A stretch of DNA of 64,000 nucleotides, from NCBI RefSeq assembly GCF_963422355.1, contig NC_085085.1:16099588-16163587 (forward strand), in the 5' to 3' direction. How positions within the stretch are numbered: position 1 is the stretch's first letter; each line of letters starts with the position of its first letter. Origin of the DNA: Corticium candelabrum. Lineage: Eukaryota > Porifera > Homoscleromorpha > Homosclerophorida > Plakinidae. This document shows positions 1 to 11,583 of this stretch, in pieces. The translations under genes and the position numbers were made by a program. The notes under the pieces are model-generated. The model saw only the letters and a program-made list of their open reading frames with translations. It ran no database searches and was not told where the DNA came from.

Positions 1-174
1 CACACACACACACACCACAATTCATCACCTTTAGTACCCTACTTGTTCAGTTATGAGATTCCCAAGTTCCATTTCTAATGGCTCATAGCTGACAATAATA
101 ATACACAGTTCATGCCATAGAGACCTTACTAGCTGCAATGCCTGATCTTCGCCCGGTTAATTAAAGATTAAAGG

Positions 175-368
175 TGTGGTAAAGTAATCAGTAGACGTAC
201 ATATATGGTAATTGTAGGCATGACTTGAACTAGAGTGCAAGACATAGGCTAGACAAGAGTAGTTGTGTAATTAGAACTAGGTGTACAGACGAACTTAGGA
301 TCGCTGTATGTTCCACTGGTTATCGTAGAATAAAGAGACGAGACCACAATCAGTGCAGAAGTTCTACA
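175..368 (+). repeat. 5' LTR (194 bp)
   Basis: It starts TGTGGTAAAG and ends GTTCTACA, with the TG...CA ends typical of LTRs. An AATAAA polyadenylation signal is at 329-334. The sequence after the LTR (369-386, beginning GGGCGACGAGGATAG) is where the primer-binding site should be, but I could not assign a tRNA. The matching copy is the split 3' LTR. Confidence 0.93.
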
Positions 369-386
369 GGGCGACGAGGATAGTGG

Positions 387-1184
387 GTGATGGCCAGCGG
401 CACAAAGTATAGCACGCTGGGAGAATACCGTCTGAGTACGAAGAGCGTGGAGGAGTACCAGAAGAGGTTCCAGCTATTCTGTACCGCAAACGGCATCGCT
501 GATAGGGAAGGCCAAGAGGCACAACGTACAGCAATCTTTCTGTCGTCAGTTGGTGCCTCTACCTACAGTATGCTAAAGAATCTAGCAAGGCCAAAAACAG
601 TCCAGGAACTTTCACTAGATGAGATTGTATCAACGCTACAGGAACACTTCGAGCCGAAGAAGATTATCATCGCAGAACGGTTCTGTTTCTACAAGCGTCA
701 GCAACAACAGAGTGAAAGTATCACAGCGTACCTCGCTGAATTGCGGCGGCTTGCGAAACATTGCGACTTTGGTGCTTACCTGGCAACAGCCTTGCGAGAT
801 CAATTCGTGTGCGGTTTGCTTGCCAAGTCTGTACAGCAAAAGCTGTTGGCAGAGGCTGCTTTGACTCTGGAGTCCACTGTCAAGTTGGCAGAAGCCCACA
901 AAATAGCACGTCAGGAGACACAAGCCATGCATCATGACATGCGGAGACAAGCTCCAAGTAGTCAACCGGAGACGACGTTTGCACTGCAACGTACTGGTGA
1001 GCGACCTCCCACGAAGGAATCGTCTGAGAAAGCATGTTATCATTGTGCGGAACGCGGTCATATGGCTGATAAGTGTCGTATGAAGTCCCGAGAATGCAAC
1101 ATCTGCAAGAAGATGGGACACATTGCCAAAGCCTGTCGTAGCAAAGGAAATGGCTGTAAGGAATGGAAGGGAAGTGACGTATAG
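387..1184 (+). CDS. Retrotransposon Gag-like protein with two CCHC zinc knuckles
   Basis: This 265-aa frame begins 18 bp after the 5' LTR and is uninterrupted. The N-terminal two thirds has the helical, charged composition of gypsy capsid proteins. The C-terminus carries two nucleocapsid zinc knuckles of the form C-x2-C-x4-H-x4-C: CYHCAERGHMADKC and CNICKKMGHIAKAC. Gag packages element RNA into virus-like particles. Two adjacent ATGs (387 and 390) are candidate starts. The stop at 1182-1184 separates it from the protease frame that opens at 1206, so pol would need frameshifting or its own start. Gag is the only intact frame of the element. Confidence 0.85.
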   Translation: MMASGTKYSTLGEYRLSTKSVEEYQKRFQLFCTANGIADREGQEAQRTAIFLSSVGASTYSMLKNLARPKTVQELSLDEIVSTLQEHFEPKKIIIAERFCFYKRQQQQSESITAYLAELRRLAKHCDFGAYLATALRDQFVCGLLAKSVQQKLLAEAALTLESTVKLAEAHKIARQETQAMHHDMRRQAPSSQPETTFALQRTGERPPTKESSEKACYHCAERGHMADKCRMKSRECNICKKMGHIAKACRSKGNGCKEWKGSDV

Positions 1185-1205
1185 TCATCCTGGAATTTAG
1201 GCAAT

Positions 1206-4200
1206 GTGAAAGCACGAGCTACGTACCAAGTAGACGAGGAGAATGTATGCATGGTATACAACTTCAATGGAAAGGAGAGCCCTAAGGTAAATGTAGTTAT
1301 AGCAGGAAGGTCCTTTGAACTGATCGTGGACACGGGGGCAAGCATCACTGTCATTCCTGGAAACGTGTACAGGGCGGAGCTAGCTCATATCAAGTTACAG
1401 AGGAGTACTGCAAGGCTCCAGTCCTACTGTGGCAAGGTGTTGAAAGTACTAGACGAAGCAACTGTACCCGTCCGTTGTGGTGAGCAGGGACTTTGTGACA
1501 AGCTAGTAGTGGTGGACGCACCAGGAAAACCAGCTGTCTTGGGGAGGAACTGGCTAACGAAGATCCGCTTGGACTGGAATACCTTATTCGGCATTCAGTA
1601 TGAGGGTCACCTGGACGCAGTTCAGAAGTTTCCCAACCTATTCAAGGAAGGCATGGGCAAGTTGCGGCAATTCAAAGCAAAAATTGAGCTGTCTCCAGAC
1701 GCAAAGCCATTCTTCTACAAACCAAGACCGGTACCTTTTGCACTTCAGGAGAGGGTCTGTGAGGAGATTGATCATCTAGTCAGGGAGGACATTCTTTGAC
1801 CTGTCAAACAGAGCGCCTGGGCGTCATCGATAGTCATTGTACGCAAGTCCGATGGAGGAATACGCCTTTGCAGTGACTATAAGGTGACTATAAATCAGTA
1901 CCTCAACCATGGTCAGTACCCGGCTCCCAATGCCCAGGACCTCTTCGCAACAGTTGCTGGAGGAAAGAGATTCACCCACTTAGATCTCCAACAAGCCTAT
2001 CAACAGATGAAAGTTGACGTTGACAGTCAACAGTACCTAACAATTAACACTATCAAAGGCCTGTTCACGTTCACCAGACTACCATTTGGTATCAAAACAG
2101 CTCCTTGTATATTTTAGAAGGCAATGGATTGATTGTATTTTGAGCGGCCTACCTGGAGTCTGTTGTTTTCACGACAATATTTTGTCCTTTGGCAACTCTG
2201 ACAAGGAGCATGATGATCATACCACGAAGGTACTCAACAGACTGGATAAGGCAGGTGTACGACTTCGAAGTGACAAATGTGAATTCAACAAGTCGGAAGT
2301 CCAGTACCTTGGACATATTGTTGATCAATGCAGCTTACGGCCTACCCAAGAGAAAATTAGAGCAATCAAGGAGGCCCCAACACCTACAAATGTAACTGAA
2401 TTGAAATCCTTTTTGGGATTACTCAATTATTATAACCGCTTCCTGCCCAACTTGTGTGAAACCTTGAAGCCACTTCATTCATTGTTGCAAAAGGGTAAAC
2501 AGTGGAAGTGGACTCACAAGGAAGAAGCTTTCGAGTCAGGAAAAAGCAAGCTCCTGAATTCTAACTTCCTGGCACACTATGACCTATCACTTCCAGTAAA
2601 GTTGTCGTGTGATGCCTCTCCATATGGCATTGGGGCTTGTCTGACCCATGTGTATGAAGATTGATCAGAACGGCCAGTTGTCTTTGCTTCGAGGACACTG
2701 TCTTCAACTGAGAAAGGATATGCTCAAGTAGAGAGAGAAGCTCTTGCAGTAATATTTGGAGTTCAGCATTTTCACAAATATCTCGTTGAACGAAGTTTCA
2801 CACTGGTGACCGATCACAAGCCACTGACAAGGATTTTGGGTCTGAAACAAGGGGTGCCTACACTAGCTGCAGCTAGGCTACAGCGATGGCGCTGATACTA
2901 AGTGCTTATGACTACGATTTGGAGTACAAGGCCGGTGAACAGAACAAGGAAGCCGATATGTTAAACAGTTTTCACGACTTCCCCTTAATGTCAACGTTAT
3001 TGACCCAAACCATGACTTATTCAAGGTGGATTATTGTGAAACACTTTCTGTGTCTGCTGCAGAAGTGGCTCGAGACACTCAGTCTGACCCCACCCTGAGG
3101 AAGGTGTCACAGTATATACTCCAAAGCTGGAAACCAAAGGTAGACCCAGAGATACAGCCTTATGGATAGGCGAGCAGAGGAATTGTCCATGGAGGATGGA
3201 TCACGAGTTGTGATACCACAACCTTATGACAGCGTGTGAGGGAAGAACTACATGAAAGTCATTTTGGAGGTAATCGCATGAAGGCCATTGCTAGAAGTTT
3301 TGTGTGGTGGCCTAACTTAGATAAAGAGCTGGATGATGTTACCAAAGCCTGCGAAGTTTGTCAGTCTCAAGGGAAAAACCGGCAATTGCAATCGCTCACC
3401 CTTGGATATATCCAAATTCTCCATGGGAGAGAGTTCATATAGATTTTGCTGAATATGAGGGACACCAATATTTGATCAGGGTGGACGCCCATTCCAAGTG
3501 GATTAAGGTTGAGGAGATGGGTGATTACGCGCCGGCAAGCAAGACCATTGAAACGCCGAGAAGAATATTCAGTACTCACAGATTACCCCAACGCATTGTA
3601 TCAGACAATGGCCCACAATTCAAATCTAGCGAATTTCAAGACATTGTGAAATGATGTGGAATAAAACATCAGCTAACATCAGCTAACACCACCGTACCAC
3701 CCCTCATCAAACGGTCAGGCAGAAAGACTTGTCCAAGAGTTCAAAAACTCTTTGAAGGGAAGACCTAGAGGAAGATCGGTAAAACATCAAATATCCCTAT
3801 TCCTCCTCAAGTATTGAACAACACCTAATACGACTACAGGAAAGTCACCTGCAGAATTGCTTATGAAGAGAGAGAGTTGAGAACAAGGCTCAGTATTCTG
3901 AAGTCACACGCTGGTCAGGAAATCAGGCAACATCAACAAGCACAATTCCATTATGCCACGAAGAAAAACAGAGAATTATTACCAGGAGAAGTTGTATCTA
4001 TCTGGAATCCTAGGCAAGACAGTCGAGGTCGTTGGTTAAGTGGCACTGTCATACAACGACTGGGACCAACAAACTATTTGGTCAACGTTCAACACCAGAC
4101 TCGGTATGTGCACATTGATCATCTGTTATCACGAGATCCAAGGAGTGTACAACCACAGCTCGGAACGGGTGAAGCAACAACTCCAGAAACGGAACAAGTA

Positions 4201-4239
4201 CAGCCATCAAGGGCCAGTCAAGAAATCAGTAATAGTTGA
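1206..4239 (+). pseudogene. Degenerate gypsy pol: protease, RT, RNase H, integrase, GPY/F-like tail
   Basis: The remains of one long pol frame, now in pieces. Protease: 1206-1799 with the active-site triad region VDTGAS. Reverse transcriptase: about 1650-2600, with the motifs FTHLDLQQAY and RLPFGIKTAP. The catalytic motif that is normally Y-x-D-D reads FHDN, so the enzyme is dead. RNase H: about 2600-2990 with TDHKPL. Integrase: HHCC-type zinc region about 3230-3360, then the core with HIDFAE and SDNGPQF to about 3750. Tail: 3877-4239 with a GPY/F-like module (RLGPTNYLV). Stops at 1797-1799, 2115-2117, 2662-2664 and elsewhere, plus frame changes near 2890 and 3700, break the reading frame. 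No repaired frame is offered. Confidence 0.9.
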
Positions 4240-4563
4240 GGAAATACTAACTCTCAGAATGAGCAGCAACAGGAAGGTCCGGAACAGGAACTGCCGTCAA
4301 CCCAGGACAGTACTAGTACAGAACAACCATTGGCAAATCATGAACCAACTTCTACCGAAGACCAGCCTAAGGAAGAACATGTACGAAGATATCCCTCACG
4401 CAAGAATCGACAACCCCCAATCCGATATCGAGAAATTTAGGAGGGAGGAGTGTGGTAAAGTAATCAGTAGACGTGCATATATGGTAATTATAGGCGTGAC
4501 TTGAACTAGAGTGCCAAACATATGCTAGACAAGAGTAGCCGCGTAATTAGAACTAGGTGTACA

Positions 4564-7500
4564 TAGTCTATGAGCTGATCTGGCTAGCTGCTTCAGAAAC
4601 AACTTTTGTTTTGACCCCCTCCCCCTGTGGACGTCATTTTCTGTGTAAATTAGCTTTGTTCTATAAGTATACAATCCAAAAATCAATGTTTGCGGTCGCG
4701 AACTATTGCGACAATTGCAAACGAAGGTGTTTTTGTAAACACGGTCGGGACACCGAGCTCACGTGCATAATTAGCGCATACCAGACAAAAAGCAGGCAAA
4801 TCAGCATCTCTACGGCTTTGTAATGGTATCGTATTGTGTGAATATGTTTGCTTGACACTTGTTTTATATTAATTTTTACCAGGGGCAAGAATATCTAAAA
4901 ACCGGATGTGAGGAGATGACATAGGTCTACTTTGACCTTTCTCTTCGGTGTATACGTACACGTACCAACCGATTTCTTAAACGATGACTTACTGAGAGCT
5001 CACGTTGGTTCACGTCTTGGAAGTTCATGTAATACGTTCATCGCTGTTGAGTCATAGTGTCAGTTCAAGATCGATCAGTGTATAAAATTACTCTAGCTGC
5101 AGACATTGTTCATTCATTTTCTGCGTAGAGCGAAATTTGTTTACCTTGTATTCGATCTAGTTTGTATACATTGTTGTCTTTGAAATACACTACGATTGAA
5201 CACAACTGTCTTTGAATCAATTTGTGTACCGTCTACGTTTCTAGCTATCAGCGCCATAATTTTGTGGTAGTGGTCAAGCAGAAGAAATGGACAGTGGTAG
5301 TCAGTCATCTGCAGAGGAATTATATGCAGTTTCAGCAAGTTTGAATCCTCCAGCCGCAAAAGTACCACATTTCAGTTGGAGAAAATGCATTTGTCATTCC
5401 AGCGGGAAAGTTCCGAGTGGTTCAGACACAAAGTTAGTAGCAATTTCTTGGCAGAGTTGGATTTGCTTGCATGAGGTAGCCACCATCCGAGGAGACGAAT
5501 TGCATGAGTTCTTCTCAAATTGTGCTGTGACACAAACTGATCCACCTAGCTAGAGGTTTCTACCATCGAAAGTGTTACCAAGACTACGCAAATAAAGTTA
5601 ACATTGAGCGATTCATTCGAAAGCAGCAACCTATAGCTACTGTGGTGCAAGGTGCAACGGCTAGCCAAACAACGCTGCCTTCTCAGGAAAGATCAAGAAG
5701 AAGAACAATTCCACCAACAAATTTTGCTTTGTGTGTCATTTGCCAACGGAACACCAGCAAACAGAAGCGGTCACAATTCCGTCTGAGTGAGTGCCAGCTG
5801 GATAGTGGTGCATCCAGACTACTAAAGGCTGCAGAGATTAAACACGACCAACGCATCAAACTCGCTTTGAGAGGAGAAGACCTTCTTGCTAAAGAAGTGA
5901 AGTACCACAAGACTTGTTACAAATAATTTACGCGGTGCGTTGATCAAGTCAAGCTTGACAAACAAACTGAACAAGATGCTGCTCACCCTGCTGCTGGTCA
6001 TAGATCATCTCGTATTGATTTTGTTGTAGACACCTATTCATCAGTTTCAACAAAGGCATACGAGAGGGCTGCTCGCTCTACAGCTGGAACAATACATGTC
6101 AAGATTTTCGATTGTCAACAGTCTTGTCCAAGCAATGGAAAAATTTCTTTCAGCAGACGAAAACAAGTTAGAGCTTGTAGATTTTTTGGTACAGATGTGG
6201 GGCAGCAGTAGGTATGCCGAACGGCTATATGGTGTGCTATATGGTGTGCAGCTATTTGTTTGTCATCGACAACTCTGCAGTCTTCTTACATCAGAAGATG
6301 CTTCCACAGTCCTTGTTTCTTCAGTACCAGCTCTTACTTCAGATCATGAAGAGGCCGACAGTCGCATTTTCTTACATGCCAAGCATGCATCAAATGGTGG
6401 CTTTGCCTGTGTTGTCATATCCTCTCCTGACACCGACGTAGCAGTGATAGGAATCCATCATGCCAATGCCATCAACGCATCATTGCTATGGCTCACTGGC
6501 ACAAAGGTACAACGCTGTTGCATTAATCTCACGGAAATCGCTGTCAATTTAGGCGAAGACATGTCTGCTGTGCTCCCTGGCATACACGCTTTTTCTGGCT
6601 GCGACACGACGAGTGCCTTTGTTGGAAAAGGCAAAACAAAGATCTTTCGCTTAGCTTCTCAAAGCGACTGTTTACGTCTTGCGATGACCAGATTAGGATG
6701 CAGCTTGACTCCGACTGAAGAATTGTTTACTGAATGTGAGAAGTTTGTATGCCATCTTTACGGTTTGCCAACTTGTATCAGTGTCAACGAGGTTCGGTAC
6801 AAGTTATTTCGCACGAAGTGCTTAAAAGCGCAGCAGATGCCACCAACTCAAGATGCTCTTCGGCAGCATGTATTATGGGTTAATTATCAAAGTTTTGTAT
6901 GAAAAAATGCTTTGTGCTCTATGCAGAATCTGCCTAGTCTGCACGGTCACGGATGGATTGTTGAAACTGATGAAAACAGTTCTCACATACATGTCTGCTG
7001 GATGACACAGCTTCCTGCCCCGAAAGCGCTGTTGGAGCTGGTAAGCTGCAAGTGCAATGTCGGATGTACTACACAGCAATGTTCGTGTCTTAGTGCTGCT
7101 TTGTGCTGTACCGATGCATGTGGTTGCAGAAATTGCAAGAATTCGAGCAAGCAAATAGACCTTCCTAGTCCAGTACTATTGGAAGAAGAAACTCCAGAAT
7201 CAGACATTCAGACTGATGATAGCGATAATCATGACTGTAGTGATAGCGAATAAGTGATCAAGTGTATGATTGCAAGCACGCGCGAATTAATTCAATTATT
7301 TTAGTCTAGTAGATCAAGTTATTTCTAGAAGCAAATTGATGCAATAAAAATTCTAAACAGATTAAATTGCAATACAAAAATATAAACATAATGTTGTACT
7401 CGCAAAAATGCTTACTTTGATTCAGCGATACCTAATGCTGTGAAGTAACTCCAAGACTGTAGCAATCGGAAGTCCCGAATAAAACAAAAAGTTGTTGCCT

Positions 7501-7816
7501 TTCTAACTATTTCCTGCATAAATGGCATGCTTCCTTTGTTGGCGCTAGTTGTAGAATTGCAATAGTCAATTAAGTAGAGATTCTACGCCTTGAGAAATGC
7601 TTGTCAGGCAGAGCTCTAGTATAGCCTCGACTTTCCCGTGCGCCTCGCGTGTACTATTTTTATAAATTCTACTGTTACTTTGTTGCATGTTTTCCAAATT
7701 GCAAACATTAAGAAATCCTTTCTATTGGTTTTGTACAATGTTCCGGTGCCAAGAAACCCTGGTCCACAAGGTGGTCGGAACAAAATGACGGCTTCTGAGA
7801 CTTGGCTCATAGACTA
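4564..7816 (+). mobile_element. DNA transposon nested in the LTR, imperfect TIRs, TACA target duplication
   Basis: The ends are inverted copies: the first 12 bp (TAGTCTATGAGC) are perfectly repeated in reverse at 7805-7816, and weaker similarity (CAGAA, TTTTGTT, GACC, TGTGGAC blocks) extends about 60-70 bp inward. The 4-bp sequence TACA occurs once in the intact 5' LTR but on both sides of this element (4560-4563, 7817-7820), which identifies a 4-bp target duplication. Inside are fragments of one coding region (5287-7253). I cannot assign the element to a named superfamily from termini alone. It is younger than the LTR element that it interrupts. Confidence 0.85.
5287..7253 (+). pseudogene. 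Broken transposon protein: zinc-binding N-terminus, FEN/XPG-like nuclease motifs, Cys-rich C-terminus
   Basis: Four frame fragments (5287-5553, 5642-5926, 6096-6902, 6912-7253) belong to one protein. The second carries a zinc-binding-like block (ICQRNTSKQ, then KYHKTCYK). The third has DHEEADSR, SSPDTDVAV and FSGCDTTSAFVGKGK; these resemble the acidic EAD, DxD and GCD..GxGK signatures of FEN1/XPG-type PIN nucleases. The last begins after an in-frame TGA at 6900-6902 and has a GHGW motif plus a Cys-rich segment (CKCNVGC, CSC, CCTDACGC) reminiscent of CXC/tesmin-type zinc modules. A frame change near 5550, and what looks like missing sequence between about 5930 and 6100, make this copy inactive. 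I know similar uncharacterised proteins from repeats in sponge, cnidarian and fish genomes. The nuclease reading is inference. Confidence 0.6.
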
Positions 7817-7906
7817 TACAGACGAACTTAGGACCCCTGTATGTTCCACTGGTTATCATAGAATAAAGAGACGAAACCACAATCAGTGCAGAAGTTCTAC
7901 AAAAGG

Positions 7907-10212
7907 TTAAAGATTAAAGTACATGCAGTATCGATTTGCAAACTCTAGTACAGCTCAATATTTGGGGTGGCACGTGCCCCAGGCCACCTGCAGGACAACT
8001 AGAACAGGATGAGAACTCGGAACAAGCCCATGGCCAACAGCCCACACCCAACGTAGCGCAGATTTTTGAGAGCTTCTCAGTTGCCAGGTGTGGCCTTTCA
8101 GACAAGGTCCCTCGTGGCTGGTCTCCCAAATTTGAAGGCCCAGCGACGCGTTCCACCGTACCTACTATGCGACCGCTCTACGAGTCGATTCTATATGATC
8201 CACACGTGCACACGTTGATCTGTACAGTATACGTACCTGGTAAACGTTTGTTGCTTCCTTGCTTTCGTTTAGATTTGTCGCAAACGAACCTGAAAACACA
8301 CAAGTTGTTGACGATCATGCAAGATAGCTATGCAAACGCTAGATTGAAATTGATTAATTAAACGTCTCTGACATTGACCGAAGTGCGAGTAACGTCTCAT
8401 GATCACCTTCTTCAACGTAAGACGATTCCAAGTTGCTAGCCGCCATGTTTCATCACGCGACGCTACCTCCAAAATCATAGATATTCACGTTTGCAGATAA
8501 GAGTCCTATTCTAGTCAACCAATCACTGCTCACTACTGTAGATGAGCACAATTTTTTGCTACATAATGACTATAGCCTACATTGTGCTTTCTGTTCACAC
8601 TCGCTCCACCGACGAACAGCGCTAGACAGCTGTCCTCTATCTATGGTAAGTATTTAGCTAGGCTGCTCCTGAAAAGATGATCGCCATGATGCAGTGATCA
8701 CCGCCAACAAGACATCATAATCTTTAGAGGAAACACACTACCGTTTATCTGTTCCGCTGCCAATTGCTGGAGCAAATAGTGAAAAATACTTGAGTAGGAC
8801 TGAGGCTGCTTTTTGAAAACGCCTACTGTAAGTGTTAAGTTTGAAATCATCAATATCTCCGCTGTTTTTTGGACTTTCTCAATGATCTCGGTATCGTTAG
8901 AAACCGCTAGGTCTGGCGTTTCTGTTTATCAAATTATCTACGCCATTCCTACAAACCAGACGGAAGGATATTACTTTTGCATATCAAAGATAAACGGGTG
9001 GAGCAATGCTTATTATCTAATTATCTTGTAAGACTAAGGGATCAACTGAACCATTAATTAATTAACATAATTGCTGTAACATGTAACATGGTCCAACTGG
9101 AGCAGTTGTAGTGCTCTAATGAGCACACCTGGTGTGACCTCGACTTCATTACTCACTTCCGAGTTCACATTTACACGGAATATACAAGTTGATGACGTCA
9201 TCACGCGTGGAGGGCCAGTACGAGTCATAATACACACATTCGTACACAACTCTAGGGATGATATTGCTAGTAGCTACATTTGCAACATACGCCTTCTAAT
9301 TTATCTATTAATTAAAACTGTATGTTACTCCTTCGGTAACTCTGAATTGGCCCAAAGAAAATTTACAGTTTTATACCAGCATCTAACTCTAGGCAGTCAT
9401 TTGAGATTCAAACGTGCGTACATGCACGTACTTTTTACTTCTCAACGTTTATGGGGTATCATGTGGTGGTAGTGATATGAGTGCCAAAGAAGTCACTCTT
9501 TTGAAGCTCTCATGTACTGTAGCACGTACCTCATCAATGTTGGAAATCTGACCTAATCAGCATTCTAATATAATTTCTGCATGCTAAAGCAGTGTACATA
9601 TTGATGCTAAATTTGCACTTTAACATGACTGCCTAGTAATTAATTAAATTGTATTATTTGCTTATAAAGCTAACAAATCTAGCAATTTCTATGCAAGACC
9701 TGTATAGTACTGTATACAAGAAGTTGGCATTGGATTGGCAGAAGTGGACCTTGATGCAGCAAGTGAGGTTCCTTTGACCCCCCTGAAACCCGCAAACTAT
9801 AAGCCTGTGCCTCATGGCCAACTTCACATTGTCTGGCATGTACCCACTCCAATAAGTGACATGCAGTGTCAACATTCAAATGCATGAGTACTTAAATTTG
9901 TAAAAACATTTATACATACTGACATTGTCACATAACATTAACTACTAGGGTACTTACATCCACACAAGCACAGTAACAGTTTAAATTTATCTATTCCTAA
10001 TAATTACCACAAGATGTAGAAGATTGAGATACAAATGCCAAACAATGGGAAACTACACACAAACAAGCAAGCAACCGCGTGCTCTAGTGACGCTCCATTA
10101 GCCTAATTGTGTAGTTACACATAATTGTCATCGATAATGCAGTTTCAGTAGTCTGTATACTAGTTCTAGATTTTGGTTGTATTTCAATGTGAAACGCATG
10201 TCTAGTACAAGA
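7907..10212. other. Gene-poor stretch; no recognised gene
   Basis: The longest open frame (7936-8361, +, 141 aa) has no motif that I recognise and no exon-like boundaries. A good splice donor (ATG|GTAAGT, about 8643-8651) hints at an unannotated transcript, but no matching coding exon is visible. A 13-bp sequence (TTAAAGATTAAAG) occurs on both sides of the LTR element (161-173 and 7907-7919), so the retrotransposon landed in a short local duplication. Nothing else is supported. Confidence 0.5.
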
Positions 10213-10847
10213 TTACACATCCTTCGGTCTTGTTATTAAATAAAACTGAAGTCGTTCTTTGCATGCTTTACACATTGTCTGAAGCTACAAGAAACACATA
10301 GTTAGTCTAATGCAACACAACATGACATGATGTTATTACCCGTTTGTCTTGAGTTGATACGGTTTTGGAAAATCTAGTTTGTTGCCTACACATTTGAGTT
10401 TATTCTATTGTGTGGTAAATTGTGTGGAAAACATACTACCTGACTATAACAGAAGCTGCTGACAGCTGACCTTTCTGCATAAGACTGAAAGCATAATACA
10501 ATTTGCATTGTGCTGAAAGAATTGGATCTCCAAGTCGTAATGCTAAAAGCAACTGCTTCTTTGATAAGACACCAGCATGATGTGCCTACACACATACACA
10601 ATTGATAAGGAAATGCACAAAAGTGTGTATGTGCAGAGTAGTAAAAGCATGTTCAGCAAGTACGGTAAATGTCACACTCGCGCATGCGCACGCGCGCGTG
10701 TGTGTGTGTGTGTGTACACCACACACACTAAGAACTGACACTTACATGCTCCACAAACTTTTCACCAAGAGATGAGTGAGCTCCACCCAAAGTAGAAAGC
10801 CACGCAAACACTGTCTCCAACTGAAGTCGAGTGACTACCAGTGCCAT
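10213..10847 (-). CDS. Conserved-looking small helical protein, 117 aa, 4 exons; family not named
   Basis: Splice model (minus strand): 10746-10847, 10440-10585, 10340-10373, 10213-10284; 354 nt, in phase throughout. The protein starts MALVVTRLQLETVFAWLSTL and continues GGAHSSLGEKF, then LLLALRLGDPILSAQC, which has the rhythm of a TPR-like pair of helices. It ends KERLQFYLITRPKDV. Every intron has GT/AG ends and is short except the first (160 bp). The regular amphipathic pattern and consistent splicing argue for a real gene. I cannot name the family with confidence, so no function is claimed. It lies tail-side of the unresolved gene at 12-13.3 kb on the same strand and might be a further part of it. 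Confidence 0.55.
10681..10714. repeat. CG/CA then TG simple repeat
   Basis: A run of alternating purine-pyrimidine (GCGCATGCGCACGCGCGCG followed by TGTGTG) lies in the first intron/5' side of the small-protein gene. Such runs can adopt Z-DNA. Confidence 0.7.
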
Positions 10848-11583
10848 AATCCGATTACCCCTTATACAGTTGGTGCATAAATGTAAATATAGAGAAATTA
10901 CAAAACTGTACAATTATGATTTACAATATGACCATCTCCACCTTTCTGTCTACTAGTTTTCATATATCATGCCAAACACCAATCCAAACTACAGGGGCGT
11001 AGCGTGACCTCTAGAAATGGGAGCTAAACTTCAAGATGCTATGTACACGCCCATTTTAAGGGCACGCCCACTTTTAATGGCTTCTAATTGACGGATTCGG
11101 TAGAATCAGTGGCAGATCCAGACTGGAAAAAGGGTGGTGTATATATTATATACAGCTTTAGTCCTCACACGTATTTTCAGTCCATAATTTTTATGACCAC
11201 GCCTACAAATGATGGGCTATCCCGGTCTAGCTCATGCCACGCTATGCCCATGCAAACTATATTGTACACTAGCATCTCGACCCAGCATCGGCTGAGTAAC
11301 ATTAGACAGGTACCAGCTAGAGTTGCATATTTTTACATATCCTATGTTTTACAAACAACACAGCCCTATGAAATACGTTAGATGCCCTACTCAAATTAAT
11401 ACGTTATTGCCCCTATATCTTTATTAGATACCAAACCATGCACACATCACACAGACGTCAACAGGTTGATCTTGTGCGTTGGGTTCCTACAAATATGTTA
11501 CAGTTTTATAGCATAACGACACGCTCTATTCGGTACATCAGCAACAGCAATACCATGACGAACACACAGATTTGTAACCCTAG

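Larger units (their letters stand above)
175..7901 (+). mobile_element. Ty3/gypsy LTR retrotransposon, decayed, split by a nested DNA transposon
   Basis: A full-length but inactive LTR retrotransposon. The 5' LTR (175-368) and 3' LTR (4451-4563 plus 7821-7901) begin with TG and end with CA. A 5-bp target duplication AAAGG lies directly outside both ends (170-174 and 7902-7906). Between the LTRs are gag (zinc knuckles) and a pol region in the order protease, reverse transcriptase, RNase H, integrase, which is the Ty3/gypsy order. A purine-rich tract AGGAGGGAGGAG (4439-4450) sits just before the 3' LTR, where a polypurine tract belongs. By eye the LTRs differ at about 13 of 194 positions, so the insertion is old. 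Several stops and frameshifts break pol. A 3253-bp DNA transposon interrupts the 3' LTR at 4564-7816. Confidence 0.93.
4451..7901 (+). repeat. 3' LTR, split in two by a DNA transposon
   Basis: The left part is 4451-4563 and the right part 7821-7901. The insertion occupies 4564-7816, and TACA (7817-7820) is the duplicated target. Removing the insertion and one TACA leaves a 194-bp LTR collinear with 175-368. The right part keeps an AATAAA signal and the terminal CA. The flank AAAGG at 7902-7906 matches 170-174. Confidence 0.9.

Noticed and set aside
369-386. Named tRNA primer-binding site for the LTR element
   Set aside because: The position is right, but I could not match it to a particular tRNA 3' end with confidence.
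7936-8361. 141-aa open frame after the LTR element
   Set aside because: No recognised motif, exon boundary or neighbour logic; kept only as a note.
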